From the NCBI RefSeq assembly GCF_900156475.1, contig NZ_FTNR01000011.1:80787-144786 (forward strand): a stretch of 64,000 nucleotides of DNA, given 5' to 3'. Source of the stretch: Natronorubrum thiooxidans. GTDB lineage: Archaea; Halobacteriota; Halobacteria; Halobacteriales; Natrialbaceae. Within the stretch, counting starts at the first letter, position 1, and each line of letters starts with the position of its first letter. The translations under genes were made by a program, and so were the position numbers. The notes below the pieces were generated by a model that was not told the DNA's origin, searched no databases, and was given only the letters and a program-made list of their open reading frames with translations. Below, one piece after another: positions 55,485-63,912 of this stretch.

Positions 55485-56000
55485 TCAGACCACTGATTCG
55501 TCGCTCGTCGCCGCCTCGAGTTGGTCGCTCAGCAGTCTCGAGGCCCGCTCCGGATTTGAGACGCGCTCGAAGACGAGTTCGGGGTCGCCGGAACCGGCGG
55601 TGTAGACGGTCAGATCGCCGTAGCCGAGTGCGCGGCCGACGGCCGACTGGCTCAGGCTCGTGTTCTGGACGCGATCGAGGCGAAACTGGGTGACGTCTCT
55701 CGAGACGACGCCGTGTTTTTTGTACAGCTCCGTGCTCGTGATCACGTAGCGGGTGTTCGTCCAGACGAGATACCGGGCGAGCGCGAGGCCGATGCCGGCG
55801 ACCGCGACGATGAGGCCGACGATCGTCAAGAGCCCGGCCTCATCGGTCACGGTCCAGCCGGTAAAGACGAGGCCAACGAGCGCGAGGCCAACCCCGGCCG
55901 GGAGGCCAAGTCCCATCGTAATCGGGTGCGGGCGGCTCTCCCAGACAACGTCCTCGTCGTCGCTGATATGGAACCAGTCGGGGGTCGTGCCAAACGCCAT
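55485..56000 (-). CDS. PH-domain membrane protein (YdbS/bPH2 type)
   Basis: 171 residues. Two membrane helices (ITMGLGLPAGVGLALVGLVFTGW, GLLTIVGLIVAVAGIGLALA) follow the motif DEDVVWESRPHP. The soluble domain has RYVITSTELYKKHGVVSRDVTQFRLDRVQNTSLSQSAVGRALGYGDLTVYTAG, typical for the bacterial PH domain with the conserved GV-x-R...I/LDRIQ. Likely a scaffold at the membrane; function unknown. It is divergent to lipA with 168 bp between. Confidence 0.85.
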   Translation of the reverse strand: MAFGTTPDWFHISDDEDVVWESRPHPITMGLGLPAGVGLALVGLVFTGWTVTDEAGLLTIVGLIVAVAGIGLALARYLVWTNTRYVITSTELYKKHGVVSRDVTQFRLDRVQNTSLSQSAVGRALGYGDLTVYTAGSGDPELVFERVSNPERASRLLSDQLEAATSDESVV

Positions 56001-56168
56001 CGATACCGTCTAGGGGCGCCCACAGCCTAAAGCTATCAGGGGGCTACCCTGGGTAACCGCGGCATACTCCGGCCGATTCTCCTCGAGGGAGGGCGGCCCG
56101 TCCTCCTCGGCCGCAAGCGCGTCGCTGTAACCATCACGACTTTTGCCTGCGCAGCCCATTGTTCGGGT

Positions 56169-57131
56169 ATGAGTAGCGCACGCAAGCCCGATTGGTTGAA
56201 GATGCGGCCACCGTCGGGCCGGGAGTTCGCCGGCATCCGGGAGACGCTGCGCGAGCGCAACCTCCACACCGTCTGCGAAGAGGCAAACTGTCCGAATCTC
56301 GGTGAGTGTTGGTCCGGCGGCGCTGGCACTGGCGAGGGCGACGGCGGGACGGCCACGTTCATGCTGATGGGGGATCGCTGTTCTCGAGCCTGTAACTTCT
56401 GTGACGTCCAGACCGGGGGGATGGAGCCGCTCGATCCCGACGAACCCGCAAACGTTGCCGAGGCGATCGCCGAGATCGGCCTCGACTACGTCGTCCTGAC
56501 GAGCGTCGACCGGGACGACCTGCCGGATCAGGGCGCGGGCCACTTCGCGGAGACGATCCGCGAGATCAAGAAACGCCATCCAGGCATTCTCGTCGAAGTG
56601 CTCATCCCCGACTTTCAGGGCGAAGAGCACCTCGTTCGGAAGATTATCGACGCCGATCCGGACGTGATCGCCCACAACGTCGAGACTGTCGAACGCCTGC
56701 AGTTCCCCGTCCGGGATCGGCGGGCCGGCTACGAACAAAGCCTGGGTGTGCTCGAGCATGTCGAACGCGAGTCCGACATCTACACCAAAACCTCGATCAT
56801 GCTCGGCCACGGCGAGTACGACCACGAAATCTACCAGACGATGGCGGATCTCCGCGAACGCGGGGTCGATATCGTCACCCTCGGGCAGTATCTGCGGCCC
56901 TCGATGGACCACCTCGAGGTGCAACACTACGACCACCCGGACAAGTACGAGACGTGGCGTCGCGTCGCCGAGGAGGAACTCGGATTTCTGTACTGTGCCA
57001 GTGGTCCGATGGTTCGCTCGTCGTACAAGGCGGGCGAACTGTTCGTCGACGCCATCTTGCGGGAGGGCAAAGACGTCACGGAGGCCAGAGCCGATGCGCG
57101 ACGCGGACAGTCACCGCAGACGGAGTCCTAA
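56169..57131 (+). CDS. lipA: Lipoyl synthase
   Basis: 320 residues. LipA is a radical SAM enzyme that inserts two sulfurs into octanoyl chains on the E2 lipoyl domain. Two iron-sulfur clusters are visible: CEEANCPNLGEC (auxiliary) and CSRACNFC (radical SAM CX3CX2C). Other motifs: LTSVDRDDLPDQGAGHF, EVLIPDFQG, HNVETVERLQ and a final RSSYKAGE serine/arginine motif. It lies just before the 2-oxoacid dehydrogenase genes that need it, same strand, 179 bp away. Confidence 0.96.
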   Translation: MSSARKPDWLKMRPPSGREFAGIRETLRERNLHTVCEEANCPNLGECWSGGAGTGEGDGGTATFMLMGDRCSRACNFCDVQTGGMEPLDPDEPANVAEAIAEIGLDYVVLTSVDRDDLPDQGAGHFAETIREIKKRHPGILVEVLIPDFQGEEHLVRKIIDADPDVIAHNVETVERLQFPVRDRRAGYEQSLGVLEHVERESDIYTKTSIMLGHGEYDHEIYQTMADLRERGVDIVTLGQYLRPSMDHLEVQHYDHPDKYETWRRVAEEELGFLYCASGPMVRSSYKAGELFVDAILREGKDVTEARADARRGQSPQTES

Positions 57132-57261
57132 CGCGCCTGACTCCCGAACAAATAGAACTGTGGGCTTCCTTCCACTGATGTCCATAAAACCCCACTCATG
57201 ACCGATGTTCTTCGATTGGGTGGCAAGAATCTCGCAAATAGTAAACTATTTTGGGAAACTC

Positions 57262-57269
57262 CTTTATCC
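57262..57269 (+). promoter_or_regulatory. Probable TATA box of the 2-oxoacid dehydrogenase operon
   Basis: CTTTATCC lies about 45 bp before the GTG start at 57311, in an AT-rich zone that begins at 57236. A start site near 57290 would give a leader of about 20 nt. Confidence 0.4.
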
Positions 57270-57310
57270 TGAGCGATAGTTCGTTCGGGTATGGACAGGT
57301 GGGTCTCCCC

Positions 57311-58417
57311 GTGAGTACGATACAGCGCGACCCCCGAGAGCGAGTACAGATACTCGACGACTCCGGGCGGGTGCTCGAGGACGCCGAGGTGCCTGACCTC
57401 TCCGCGGACGAACTCGTCGAGATCTACGAGCAGATGCGACTGGTGCGCCACTTCGACGAACGTGCGGTAAGCCTTCAGCGCCAAGGGCGGATGGGAACGT
57501 ACCCGCCCCTATCGGGACAGGAGGCCGCCCAGATCGGCAGTGCTCACGCACTGGACGTCGACGACTGGGTGTTCCCCAGCTACCGCGAACACGGCGTCGG
57601 GCTGGTTCGGGGACTCTCCCTCGAGCGAACCTTACTCTACTGGATGGGGCACGAACAGGGCAATTTCATTCCCGAGGACGCCAACATGTTCACCGTCGCG
57701 GTTCCCATCGCGACCCAGATCCCGCATGCGACGGGAGCCGCCTGGGCATCGAAACTCCGCGATGAACAGAAGGCGTTTCTCTGTTACTTCGGCGACGGAG
57801 CGACCTCCGAAGGCGACTTCCACGAGGGACTCAACTTCGCTGGCGTCTTCGATACCCCGACCGTCTTCTTCTGTAACAACAACCAGTGGGCGATTTCGGT
57901 CCCACGAGAGCGCCAGACGGCAAGCGCCACGCTGGCTCAGAAGGCCGAAGCCTACGGCTTCGAGGGCGTGCAGGTCGACGGAATGGACCCACTCGCAGTG
58001 TACAAGGTCACCAGCGAAGCCGTCGAGAAGGCAAAGAATCCGGACGACGACGAACTTCGGCCGACAATGATCGAGGCAGTGCAGTACCGCTTCGGGGCAC
58101 ACACGACGGCGGACGATCCCTCGGTCTACCGAGACGATGATGAAGTCGAGCGCTGGCGACAAAAGGACCCGATTCCGCGCCTCGAGACGTATCTGCGCAA
58201 CGAGGGCATTCTCGATGACGACCGCGTCGAGGCGATCGACGCCCGGATCACCGAGGACGTGGCCGACGCGATCGATGCCGCGGAGTCGTACGAACGACCC
58301 GATCCCGAGGAAATCTTCGCACAAGTGTACGAGGGGATGCCCCGGCGCTTACAGCGCCAACTCGAGTACTTTGAATCGATCCGCGAACGCCACGGCGACG
58401 ACGAACTTCTAGAATAA
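57311..58417 (+). CDS. pdhA: 2-oxoacid (pyruvate-type) dehydrogenase E1 alpha subunit
   Basis: 368 residues from GTG 57311. Thiamine-diphosphate binding: [20 protein letters not shown] and [10 protein letters not shown] (the GDG...NN motif). The inner helix has [23 protein letters not shown]. The phosphorylation-loop serines of mammalian E1 are altered. With the beta subunit it decarboxylates a 2-oxoacid and passes the acyl group to lipoyl-E2. In haloarchaea, pyruvate is normally oxidised by a ferredoxin enzyme, so the natural substrate may be a branched-chain or other 2-oxoacid; the gene name is by family. Next gene starts after 1 bp. Confidence 0.93.
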   Translation: MSTIQRDPRERVQILDDSGRVLEDAEVPDLSADELVEIYEQMRLVRHFDERAVSLQRQGRMGTYPPLSGQEAAQIGSAHALDVDDWVFPSYREHGVGLVRGLSLERTLLYWMGHEQGNFIPEDANMFTVAVPIATQIPHATGAAWASKLRDEQKAFLCYFGDGATSEGDFHEGLNFAGVFDTPTVFFCNNNQWAISVPRERQTASATLAQKAEAYGFEGVQVDGMDPLAVYKVTSEAVEKAKNPDDDELRPTMIEAVQYRFGAHTTADDPSVYRDDDEVERWRQKDPIPRLETYLRNEGILDDDRVEAIDARITEDVADAIDAAESYERPDPEEIFAQVYEGMPRRLQRQLEYFESIRERHGDDELLE

Positions 58418-58418
58418 C

Positions 58419-59417
58419 ATGGCTGCAGAATCAGACGCACGATCGGAGAACCTCACGCTCGTACAGGCGGTACGAGACGGATTACAGACGGAGATGGAAC
58501 GCGACGACGACGTCATCGTCATGGGTGAAGACGTCGGGAAAAACGGCGGCGTCTTCCGCGCGACGGAAGGCTTGTACGACGAGTTCGGCGAGAATCGGGT
58601 CATCGACACACCGCTAGCCGAGTCGGGCATCATCGGAACGGCGATTGGGATGGCCGCCTACGGGATGCGGCCGGTGCCGGAGATCCAGTTTCTGGGCTTT
58701 ATTTATCCCGCGTTCGATCAGATCGTCTCCCACGCTGCGCGCCTGCGTACGCGCTCGCGCGGACGATACACGTGTCCAATGGTCATTCGCGCCCCCTACG
58801 GCGGCGGTATTCGGGCTCCCGAACACCACTCCGAGTCAACCGAGGCGATGTTCGTCCACCAGCCCGGCCTCAAAGTCGTCATCCCGTCGACACCCCACGA
58901 CGCCAAGGGGCTGTTGGCGAGTGCGATCCGCTCGCCGGACCCAGTAATCTTCCTCGAGCCGAAACTCATCTACCGGGCCTTCCGCGAGGAGGTCCCCAGC
59001 GACTCCTACGAGGTGCCACTCGGCGAAGCGGCCGTCCGCCGCGAGGGGTCGGATATCTCCGTCTACACGTGGGGCGCGATGACCCGACCGACGATCGAAG
59101 CCGCGGAAAACCTCGCCGGCGAAATCGACGTCGAAGTGATCGATCTGCGGACGCTGTCGCCGCTCGACGAGGAAACGATCGTCGAGTCGTTCAAAAAGAC
59201 GGGACGGGCCGCGGTCGTCCACGAGGCTCCGAAAACGGGTGGCCTCGGTGCCGAGATCGCCGCCACCATTCAGGAGGAGGCGCTGTTGTATCAGGAAGCG
59301 CCTGTCCAGCGGATTACGGGCTTTGACACGCCGTTCCCGCTGTACGCACTCGAGGACTACTACCTGCCCGAACCGGCCCGAATCGAAGACGGCATTCGAG
59401 ACGCGATGGAGTTCTAA
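58419..59417 (+). CDS. pdhB: 2-oxoacid dehydrogenase E1 beta subunit
   Basis: 332 residues, ATG 58419-58421 one base after the alpha stop. The N-terminal pyrimidine-ring domain has GEDVGKNGGVFRATEGLYDEFG, with VIDTPLAESGIIGTAIGMA (the conserved Glu of DTPLAE contacts TPP of the alpha chain). IRAPYGGGIRAPEHHSES and the C-terminal EVIDLRTLSPLDEETI complete the transketolase-C fold. It forms the alpha2beta2 E1 heterotetramer. It ends one base before the E2 start, so translation is coupled through the operon. Confidence 0.95.
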   Translation: MAAESDARSENLTLVQAVRDGLQTEMERDDDVIVMGEDVGKNGGVFRATEGLYDEFGENRVIDTPLAESGIIGTAIGMAAYGMRPVPEIQFLGFIYPAFDQIVSHAARLRTRSRGRYTCPMVIRAPYGGGIRAPEHHSESTEAMFVHQPGLKVVIPSTPHDAKGLLASAIRSPDPVIFLEPKLIYRAFREEVPSDSYEVPLGEAAVRREGSDISVYTWGAMTRPTIEAAENLAGEIDVEVIDLRTLSPLDEETIVESFKKTGRAAVVHEAPKTGGLGAEIAATIQEEALLYQEAPVQRITGFDTPFPLYALEDYYLPEPARIEDGIRDAMEF

Positions 59418-59418
59418 C

Positions 59419-61014
59419 ATGGTCAGAGAGTTCGAACTCCCCGACGTCGGCGAAGGGGTCGCAGAGGGCGAACTGGTTTCGTGGCTGGTCGAGCAGGGCG
59501 ATGCGGTCTCGGAGGACCAGCCAGTTGCAGAGGTCGAGACCGACAAGGCCCTCGTCGAGGTTCCCTCGCCGGTCAACGGTACCGTCCGCGAGTTACACGT
59601 CGAGGAAGGCGAAGTCGTCCCCGTCGGGACGGTCATCATCTCGTTCAACGTCGACGGCGAGGATGATCTCGAGGCCGAGGCTGAACCGGAACCCGAACCC
59701 GCCGATGAGGCCACCGACGAGGCTACTGCCGGACGTCCCGGCGCAACTGGGGCCGAGGACGACCAGCTCGAGACACCTGACGATCGCGTGTTCGCGCCCC
59801 CACGCGCGCGACGGATGGCACGCGAAGCAGGGATCGACCTCTCGAGTGTCAAGGGCAGCGGCCCTGGCGGCCGGATCACCACGGCTGACGTCCGGGCTGC
59901 CGTCAGTGGTGGTTCCGGCGGCGAGCAGGCCCCGTCAGAACCGATGCCAACCGACGCGACGGCTGTCGACGACTCGAGCGATGCGGCCACGGCTGCCGGC
60001 GAGGCGGAGCGACCAGCCGCGCCCTCGAGTCCGACTGCGACGACGAAACCATCAGGGGAGGCGGAGTCCGCTGACCGCGAAAAGACCCTCGCCGCACCCG
60101 CAACCCGTCGGCTCGCCAACGAGGAAGGCGTCGATATCGATGCCGTCCCCGCAACTGCGGAGCGCGACGGCGAGGCGTTCGTCACGCCCGAGGCGGTTCG
60201 GGAGTACGCCGCCGCCCAGCAGCGGGCACAAGAAGCCGACAGGGACGCACTCGAGGCGGGCGAACCGGTCGGGGAGAAAGGGACCGAGTTCGCTTCCGGC
60301 GAACGCGAGCGTCGCGAGCCGTTCCGAGGCGTGCGCAAGACAATCGCCGACGCGATGGTCGAATCGAAGTACAGCGCCCCCCATGTCACCCACCACGACG
60401 AGGTGGACGTCACCGCCCTCGTCGAATCTCGCGAAGACCTCAAACTACGCGCTGAGGAGCAAGGCATTCGGCTGACGTACATGCCGTTTATTGTCAAGGC
60501 CGTGGTCGCGGCACTGAAGGAGTACCCCGAGATGAACGCGGTCATCGACGAGGACGCAGCGGAGATCGTCTACCGCGATTACTACAACATCGGCGTCGCC
60601 ACCGCGACCGATGTCGGCCTGATGGTACCAGTCCTCGAGGACGCCGATCTGAAGGGCCTGCTCCAACTCTCTTCGGAGATGAACGAACTCGTCCAGAAAG
60701 CCCGCGAGCGGACGATCAGCCCCGGCGAACTCCAGGGCTCGACGTTTACGGTCACCAACGTCGGCGGCATCGGCGGCGAGTACGCTACGCCGGTTATCAA
60801 CTACCCCGAGGCAGGAATTCTCGCCGTTGGCGAAATCAAGCGCAAACCGCGCGTGGTGATCGACGACGAGGGGACGGAGTCGATCGAGCCTCGATCCGTC
60901 CTGACGCTCTCGCTCTCGTTCGACCACCGACTGATCGACGGCGCGGTCGGCGCGCAGTTTACCAACACCGTCATGGAGTACCTCGAGAACCCACACCTAC
61001 TATTGCTCGAGTGA
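59419..61014 (+). CDS. Dihydrolipoamide acyltransferase (E2) of the 2-oxoacid dehydrogenase complex
   Basis: 531 residues from ATG 59419 (MVREFELPDVGEG). One lipoyl domain (residues 1-80) with the lipoyl-lysine K43 in VETDKALVEVPSP. An acidic Ala/Pro linker follows, then a peripheral-subunit-binding domain at about 125-162 (PPRARRMAREAGIDLSSVKGSGPGGRIT). A second, less complete copy at about 224-264 reads AAPATRRLANEEGVDIDAV and lacks the GRIT element. The catalytic domain (300-531) ends with SFDHRLIDGAVGA, with H503 and D507 as catalytic residues. It forms the core of the complex and hands the acyl group to CoA. The substrate type (acetyl or branched-chain) cannot be read with confidence. 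Confidence 0.95.
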   Translation: MVREFELPDVGEGVAEGELVSWLVEQGDAVSEDQPVAEVETDKALVEVPSPVNGTVRELHVEEGEVVPVGTVIISFNVDGEDDLEAEAEPEPEPADEATDEATAGRPGATGAEDDQLETPDDRVFAPPRARRMAREAGIDLSSVKGSGPGGRITTADVRAAVSGGSGGEQAPSEPMPTDATAVDDSSDAATAAGEAERPAAPSSPTATTKPSGEAESADREKTLAAPATRRLANEEGVDIDAVPATAERDGEAFVTPEAVREYAAAQQRAQEADRDALEAGEPVGEKGTEFASGERERREPFRGVRKTIADAMVESKYSAPHVTHHDEVDVTALVESREDLKLRAEEQGIRLTYMPFIVKAVVAALKEYPEMNAVIDEDAAEIVYRDYYNIGVATATDVGLMVPVLEDADLKGLLQLSSEMNELVQKARERTISPGELQGSTFTVTNVGGIGGEYATPVINYPEAGILAVGEIKRKPRVVIDDEGTESIEPRSVLTLSLSFDHRLIDGAVGAQFTNTVMEYLENPHLLLLE

Positions 61015-61083
61015 GCGTAGAGTGACTCACCGCACTATGACCCAGCTACTACACATGAACCTTGATACACCGAATACGAGAAC

Positions 61084-61089
61084 GGAGGT
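61084..61089 (+). promoter_or_regulatory. Shine-Dalgarno motif GGAGGT before the E3 gene
   Basis: GGAGGT nine bases before ATG 61099. Such strong ribosome binding sites are uncommon in this GC-rich haloarchaeal DNA, where most first genes are leaderless; it fits an internal operon gene and fixes the start. Confidence 0.7.
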
Positions 61090-61098
61090 ACCGAACTG

Positions 61099-62538
61099 AT
61101 GGTCGTCGGCGACGTCACCACCGGGACGGACGTGCTGATCATCGGGGCCGGACCGGCCGGCTACGTGGCCGCGATTCGTGCCGGCCAACTCGATCTGGAC
61201 GTCACGCTCGTCGAAAAGGACGCCTACGGCGGCACCTGCCTGAACTACGGCTGTATCCCATCCAAGGCGCTGATTACGGCGACGGACATCGCCCACGAGG
61301 CCGGCAATGCCGAGGCGATGGGCATTCACGCCGACCCCGCGATCGATCTCGCAGGGATGGTCGAGTGGAAAGACGGCGTGGTCGACCAGCTCACGAGCGG
61401 TGTCGAGAAACTCTGCAAAGCCAATCAGGTCACGCTCCTCGAGGGCACCGCCACGTTCGACGACGAACACACCGCCCGTGTCTCCCACAGCGGTGAGGGA
61501 CAGGGATCCGAGACCCTCGAGTTCGAGAACGCAATCGTCGCAACCGGCTCGCGCCCGATCGAGATTCCGAACTTCGAGTACGACGACGAGCCAGTGTTGA
61601 ACTCGCGACAGGCGCTGGCGCTCGACTCCGTGCCCGATTCGCTGGTCATCGTCGGCGCTGGCTACATCGGAATGGAACTCGCGGGCGTCTTCGCGAAACT
61701 CGGAACCGACGTGACCGTCATCGAGATGCTCGACTCGATTATGCCGGGCTACGACGACGATCTGAAACGGCCCGTCAAAAAGCACGCGATCGAACTCGGT
61801 ATCGAGTTCGAGTTCGGCTACGCTGCCTCGGAGTGGCACGACCGTGACGACGGCGATGGCATCCGGGTCATCGCCGAGCCAGCAGCCGACGACGAAACAA
61901 CGCCTCTCGAACTCGACGCCGAGATGGTCCTCGTCGCCGTCGGTCGCCAGCCCGTCTCGGACACGCTCGCCCTCGAGGACGCGGGCATCGAGACGGACGA
62001 TCGCGGCTTCATCGAAACCGACTCGCGCGGACGGACGTCCGCCGAACACATTTTCGCTGCCGGCGACGTGGCCGGTGAGCCGATGCTCGCACACAAAGGC
62101 AGTATGGAAGGGAAAGTCGCTGCCGAGGTCATCGCCGGCGAGCCGTCAGCAATCGACAACCAGGCCATTCCCGCGGTCGTCTTTACCACTCCCGAAATCG
62201 CGACCGTTGGACTGACCGAATCCGAGGCCGAAGCGGACGGGTTCGAGACTGTCGTCGGAACGTTCCCGTTCCGCGCCAGCGGCCGCGCGCTGACGACCGG
62301 CGAAAGCGATGGATTCGTCAAAATCGTTGCTGAGGAATCCGACGGCTACGTCCTCGGCGCATCGATTGTCGGCCCCGAAGCATCCGAACTCGTCGCCGAA
62401 CTCGGCCTTGCAGTCGAGTTAGGTGCGACCCTCGAGGACGTCGCGTCGACGGTCCACGCCCATCCGACGCTCTCTGAGTCGGTGATGGAAGCCGCCGAGA
62501 ACGCTCTCGGCCATGCGATCCACACGCTGAATCGCTGA
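61099..62538 (+). CDS. lpdA: Dihydrolipoyl dehydrogenase (E3)
   Basis: 479 residues. The FAD-binding GAGPAGYVAA and the redox disulfide CLNYGC in GGTCLNYGCIPSKAL are present, then an NAD-binding GAGYIGMELA and FAD motif AEHIFAAGDVAGEPMLAHKG. The active-site His-Glu motif of the dimerisation domain reads HAHPTLSES. It reoxidises the lipoyl arm of E2. It is the last gene of the operon lipA-E1alpha-E1beta-E2-E3, 84 bp after E2. Confidence 0.97.
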   Translation: MVVGDVTTGTDVLIIGAGPAGYVAAIRAGQLDLDVTLVEKDAYGGTCLNYGCIPSKALITATDIAHEAGNAEAMGIHADPAIDLAGMVEWKDGVVDQLTSGVEKLCKANQVTLLEGTATFDDEHTARVSHSGEGQGSETLEFENAIVATGSRPIEIPNFEYDDEPVLNSRQALALDSVPDSLVIVGAGYIGMELAGVFAKLGTDVTVIEMLDSIMPGYDDDLKRPVKKHAIELGIEFEFGYAASEWHDRDDGDGIRVIAEPAADDETTPLELDAEMVLVAVGRQPVSDTLALEDAGIETDDRGFIETDSRGRTSAEHIFAAGDVAGEPMLAHKGSMEGKVAAEVIAGEPSAIDNQAIPAVVFTTPEIATVGLTESEAEADGFETVVGTFPFRASGRALTTGESDGFVKIVAEESDGYVLGASIVGPEASELVAELGLAVELGATLEDVASTVHAHPTLSESVMEAAENALGHAIHTLNR

Positions 62539-62589
62539 TCCAGACGTCCGCACAAGTCGGCTCATACACCCACAGAGGACGGGTATCGT

Positions 62590-62886
62590 CTACTGGGCGT
62601 AGAGCGAGTATGCGATTACGAGAAAGCCAGCCAGCACGAGTAGACTCTCGAGTAAGATCCCGATCGCAAGCCGCACGCCAAGCAGTTCATACAACAGCCC
62701 GGCGAGGACGAGTCCGAGCGTCACGAGACCGAACCCGCCAGCGAGATACCCAAGCGCACGCTGTCGCGTTCGCCGGTACGCCTGGAACGCAAAGTATGTG
62801 ATGACGCCACCGACCACGAGAACGAGCGTTTTGATGACTGCGAGCGCGAGCGCAACCTCGGTTACAGCGGTCTGGTGTGGGCTCAT
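62590..62886 (-). CDS. Small membrane protein paired with a winged-helix regulator
   Basis: 98 residues from ATG 62884-62886 (MSPHQTAVTEVALALAV). Three membrane helices: VALALAVIKTLVLVVGGVITYF, LGYLAGGFGLVTLGLVLAGLL and LAIGILLESLLVLAGFLVIAY. Its start overlaps the stop of the upstream winged-helix gene (62883), ATGA-type coupling. Small membrane proteins in tandem with such regulators are frequent in haloarchaea; the pair may sense membrane state. No function is known. Confidence 0.78.
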   Translation of the reverse strand: MSPHQTAVTEVALALAVIKTLVLVVGGVITYFAFQAYRRTRQRALGYLAGGFGLVTLGLVLAGLLYELLGVRLAIGILLESLLVLAGFLVIAYSLYAQ

Positions 62887-63260
62887 GTCTCTTTTCGCAC
62901 CTCCGACCACAGCTCTGCCAGCCGCTCGTCTGCCGTCCGGGCCGGTCGTTCGATCTGGACTGCCAGCGTTCGATCCTCGTCTAACGTGAGCGTGATCTCG
63001 TCGAACGCGACTGCATACTTGCTCGCATGGTGGCCGTCCTGACGGATTTCGGTCGACTCCTCGAGCAACGTCGAGTCAGTCAGGAGTTCCAGCTTCCGAT
63101 ACAACGTTGATTGAGGTATTTCACACCGGTTTGTTAACTCAGCGGCCGTCATGGGCTCCTCGAGGTTCCTGATGATTTCGCGGCAGTCGGGATCGTCGAG
63201 CGCAGCGCAGATCTCTTCTGCAGACGGCGCCGACTCCGAATCGATCGGGTCCCGGACCAT
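62883..63260 (-). CDS. Winged-helix transcriptional regulator, ArsR-like
   Basis: 125 residues. The HTH reads MTAAELTNRCEIPQSTLYRKLELLTDSTLLEESTE followed by a wing (RQDGHHASKYAVAFDEITLTLDE) and a C-terminal helix (RTADERLAELWSEVRKE). The PDCREIIRNLEEPM entry is typical of haloarchaeal ArsR-type regulators. Its stop overlaps the start of the small membrane protein gene by 4 bp, so they form one unit. Its own control, perhaps autoregulation, is not visible. Confidence 0.88.
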   Translation of the reverse strand: MVRDPIDSESAPSAEEICAALDDPDCREIIRNLEEPMTAAELTNRCEIPQSTLYRKLELLTDSTLLEESTEIRQDGHHASKYAVAFDEITLTLDEDRTLAVQIERPARTADERLAELWSEVRKET

Positions 63261-63600
63261 TGATCTGACCCTTACAACGCACGTGGTTTATCGGCATCGA
63301 TGCGCTTGCCAGTCCACTACTGGTACTGACCTCTGTTTTTATCTTCTGGCGATCCAGTCACGAAGCCTTCTTGCGCCTGCACGCTCGAGTATGATCCACG
63401 CGGGTCTCATTCGGTCCGACCGCGTCTACAAGGGCGGGATGATCGACCGACCTCCGCCCGCGTGACATTCTACTCGCAACGCTCGACTACGCGAACTGAT
63501 TCGTCCTCGAGCGCTTATCATGATCGTTGTCCAGCACGTTGTTCGCCTTTCCGAATTACGCCGTGAAAAACCATGCCATGACATCGGCTTTCGGATGACA
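63261..63600. other. Spacer between the regulator and the rRNA promoter region
   Basis: No gene recognised. It should include the regulator's promoter (minus strand). The first rRNA-type promoter starts at 63606. Confidence 0.45.
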
Positions 63601-63605
63601 GTTCA

Positions 63606-63645
63606 TTCGACGGTCTTATACATGCACTCGGCATTCGATTGTAAT
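63606..63645 (+). promoter_or_regulatory. rRNA operon promoter P1 (haloarchaeal type)
   Basis: TTCGACGG followed by TCTTATA and ATGCACTCGG is the haloarchaeal rRNA promoter pattern. A TATA box lies at 63615-63620. The expected start near 63640 falls in CATTCGATTGTAATGCAAC, which is echoed at P2, and is followed by CGACGTGG. Confidence 0.75.
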
Positions 63646-63651
63646 GCAACC

Positions 63652-63674
63652 GACGTGGCGCACGTCGCCACGTC
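63652..63674 (+). repeat. Inverted repeat GACGTGGC / GCCACGTC in the rRNA leader
   Basis: A perfect 8-bp stem with a 7-nt loop, followed by TGCCG / CGGCA at about 63679-63693. Both are just after the P1 start region and could be short leader hairpins. Confidence 0.6.
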
Positions 63675-63770
63675 CTCCTGCCGTGTTCCGGCATGGAGAC
63701 ACACATCCCTTGGTAATGATCCATCGGATCACAAACGCCGTTCCGGATGCGATTTCCGGCGACGATTCGA

Positions 63771-63810
63771 TCCGACGCCCTTAAGTGTATAAGGGGATTC
63801 GGATGTGAAT
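63771..63810 (+). promoter_or_regulatory. rRNA operon promoter P2 (haloarchaeal type)
   Basis: TCCGACGCCCTTAAGTGTATAAGGGG is the CGACGCCCTTAAGTG...AAGG pattern of haloarchaeal rRNA promoters. The TATA-like CCTTAAGT lies at 63779-63786, and the expected start region reads ATTCGGATGTGAATGCAA, matching that of P1. Confidence 0.78.
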
Positions 63811-63867
63811 GCAAAGAAGACGTGATCGACGGCCCGTTCAATCCGGTCCGTCATCTCGGGCGACTCG

Positions 63868-63912
63868 AGTCCGAAGGGGTTATGTACCCCAGACGGCTTA
63901 GAAACACGTCCG
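63868..63912 (+). promoter_or_regulatory. rRNA operon promoter P3 (haloarchaeal type)
   Basis: GTCCGAAGGGGTTATGTACCCCAGACGG contains GTTATGTA (63879-63886) flanked by GGGG and CCCC, the same core as known haloarchaeal rRNA promoters. A start site near 63905 is expected in TTAGAAACACGTCC. The 16S gene itself is beyond the window; no mature 16S 5' end (ATTCCGGTTGATCC-type) is seen. Confidence 0.78.

Noticed and set aside
58836..60545. 569-codon minus-strand ORF opposite the E1 beta and E2 genes
   Set aside because: Ser/Arg/Ala-rich composition without motifs. It mirrors the codon bias of the strongly supported plus-strand genes.
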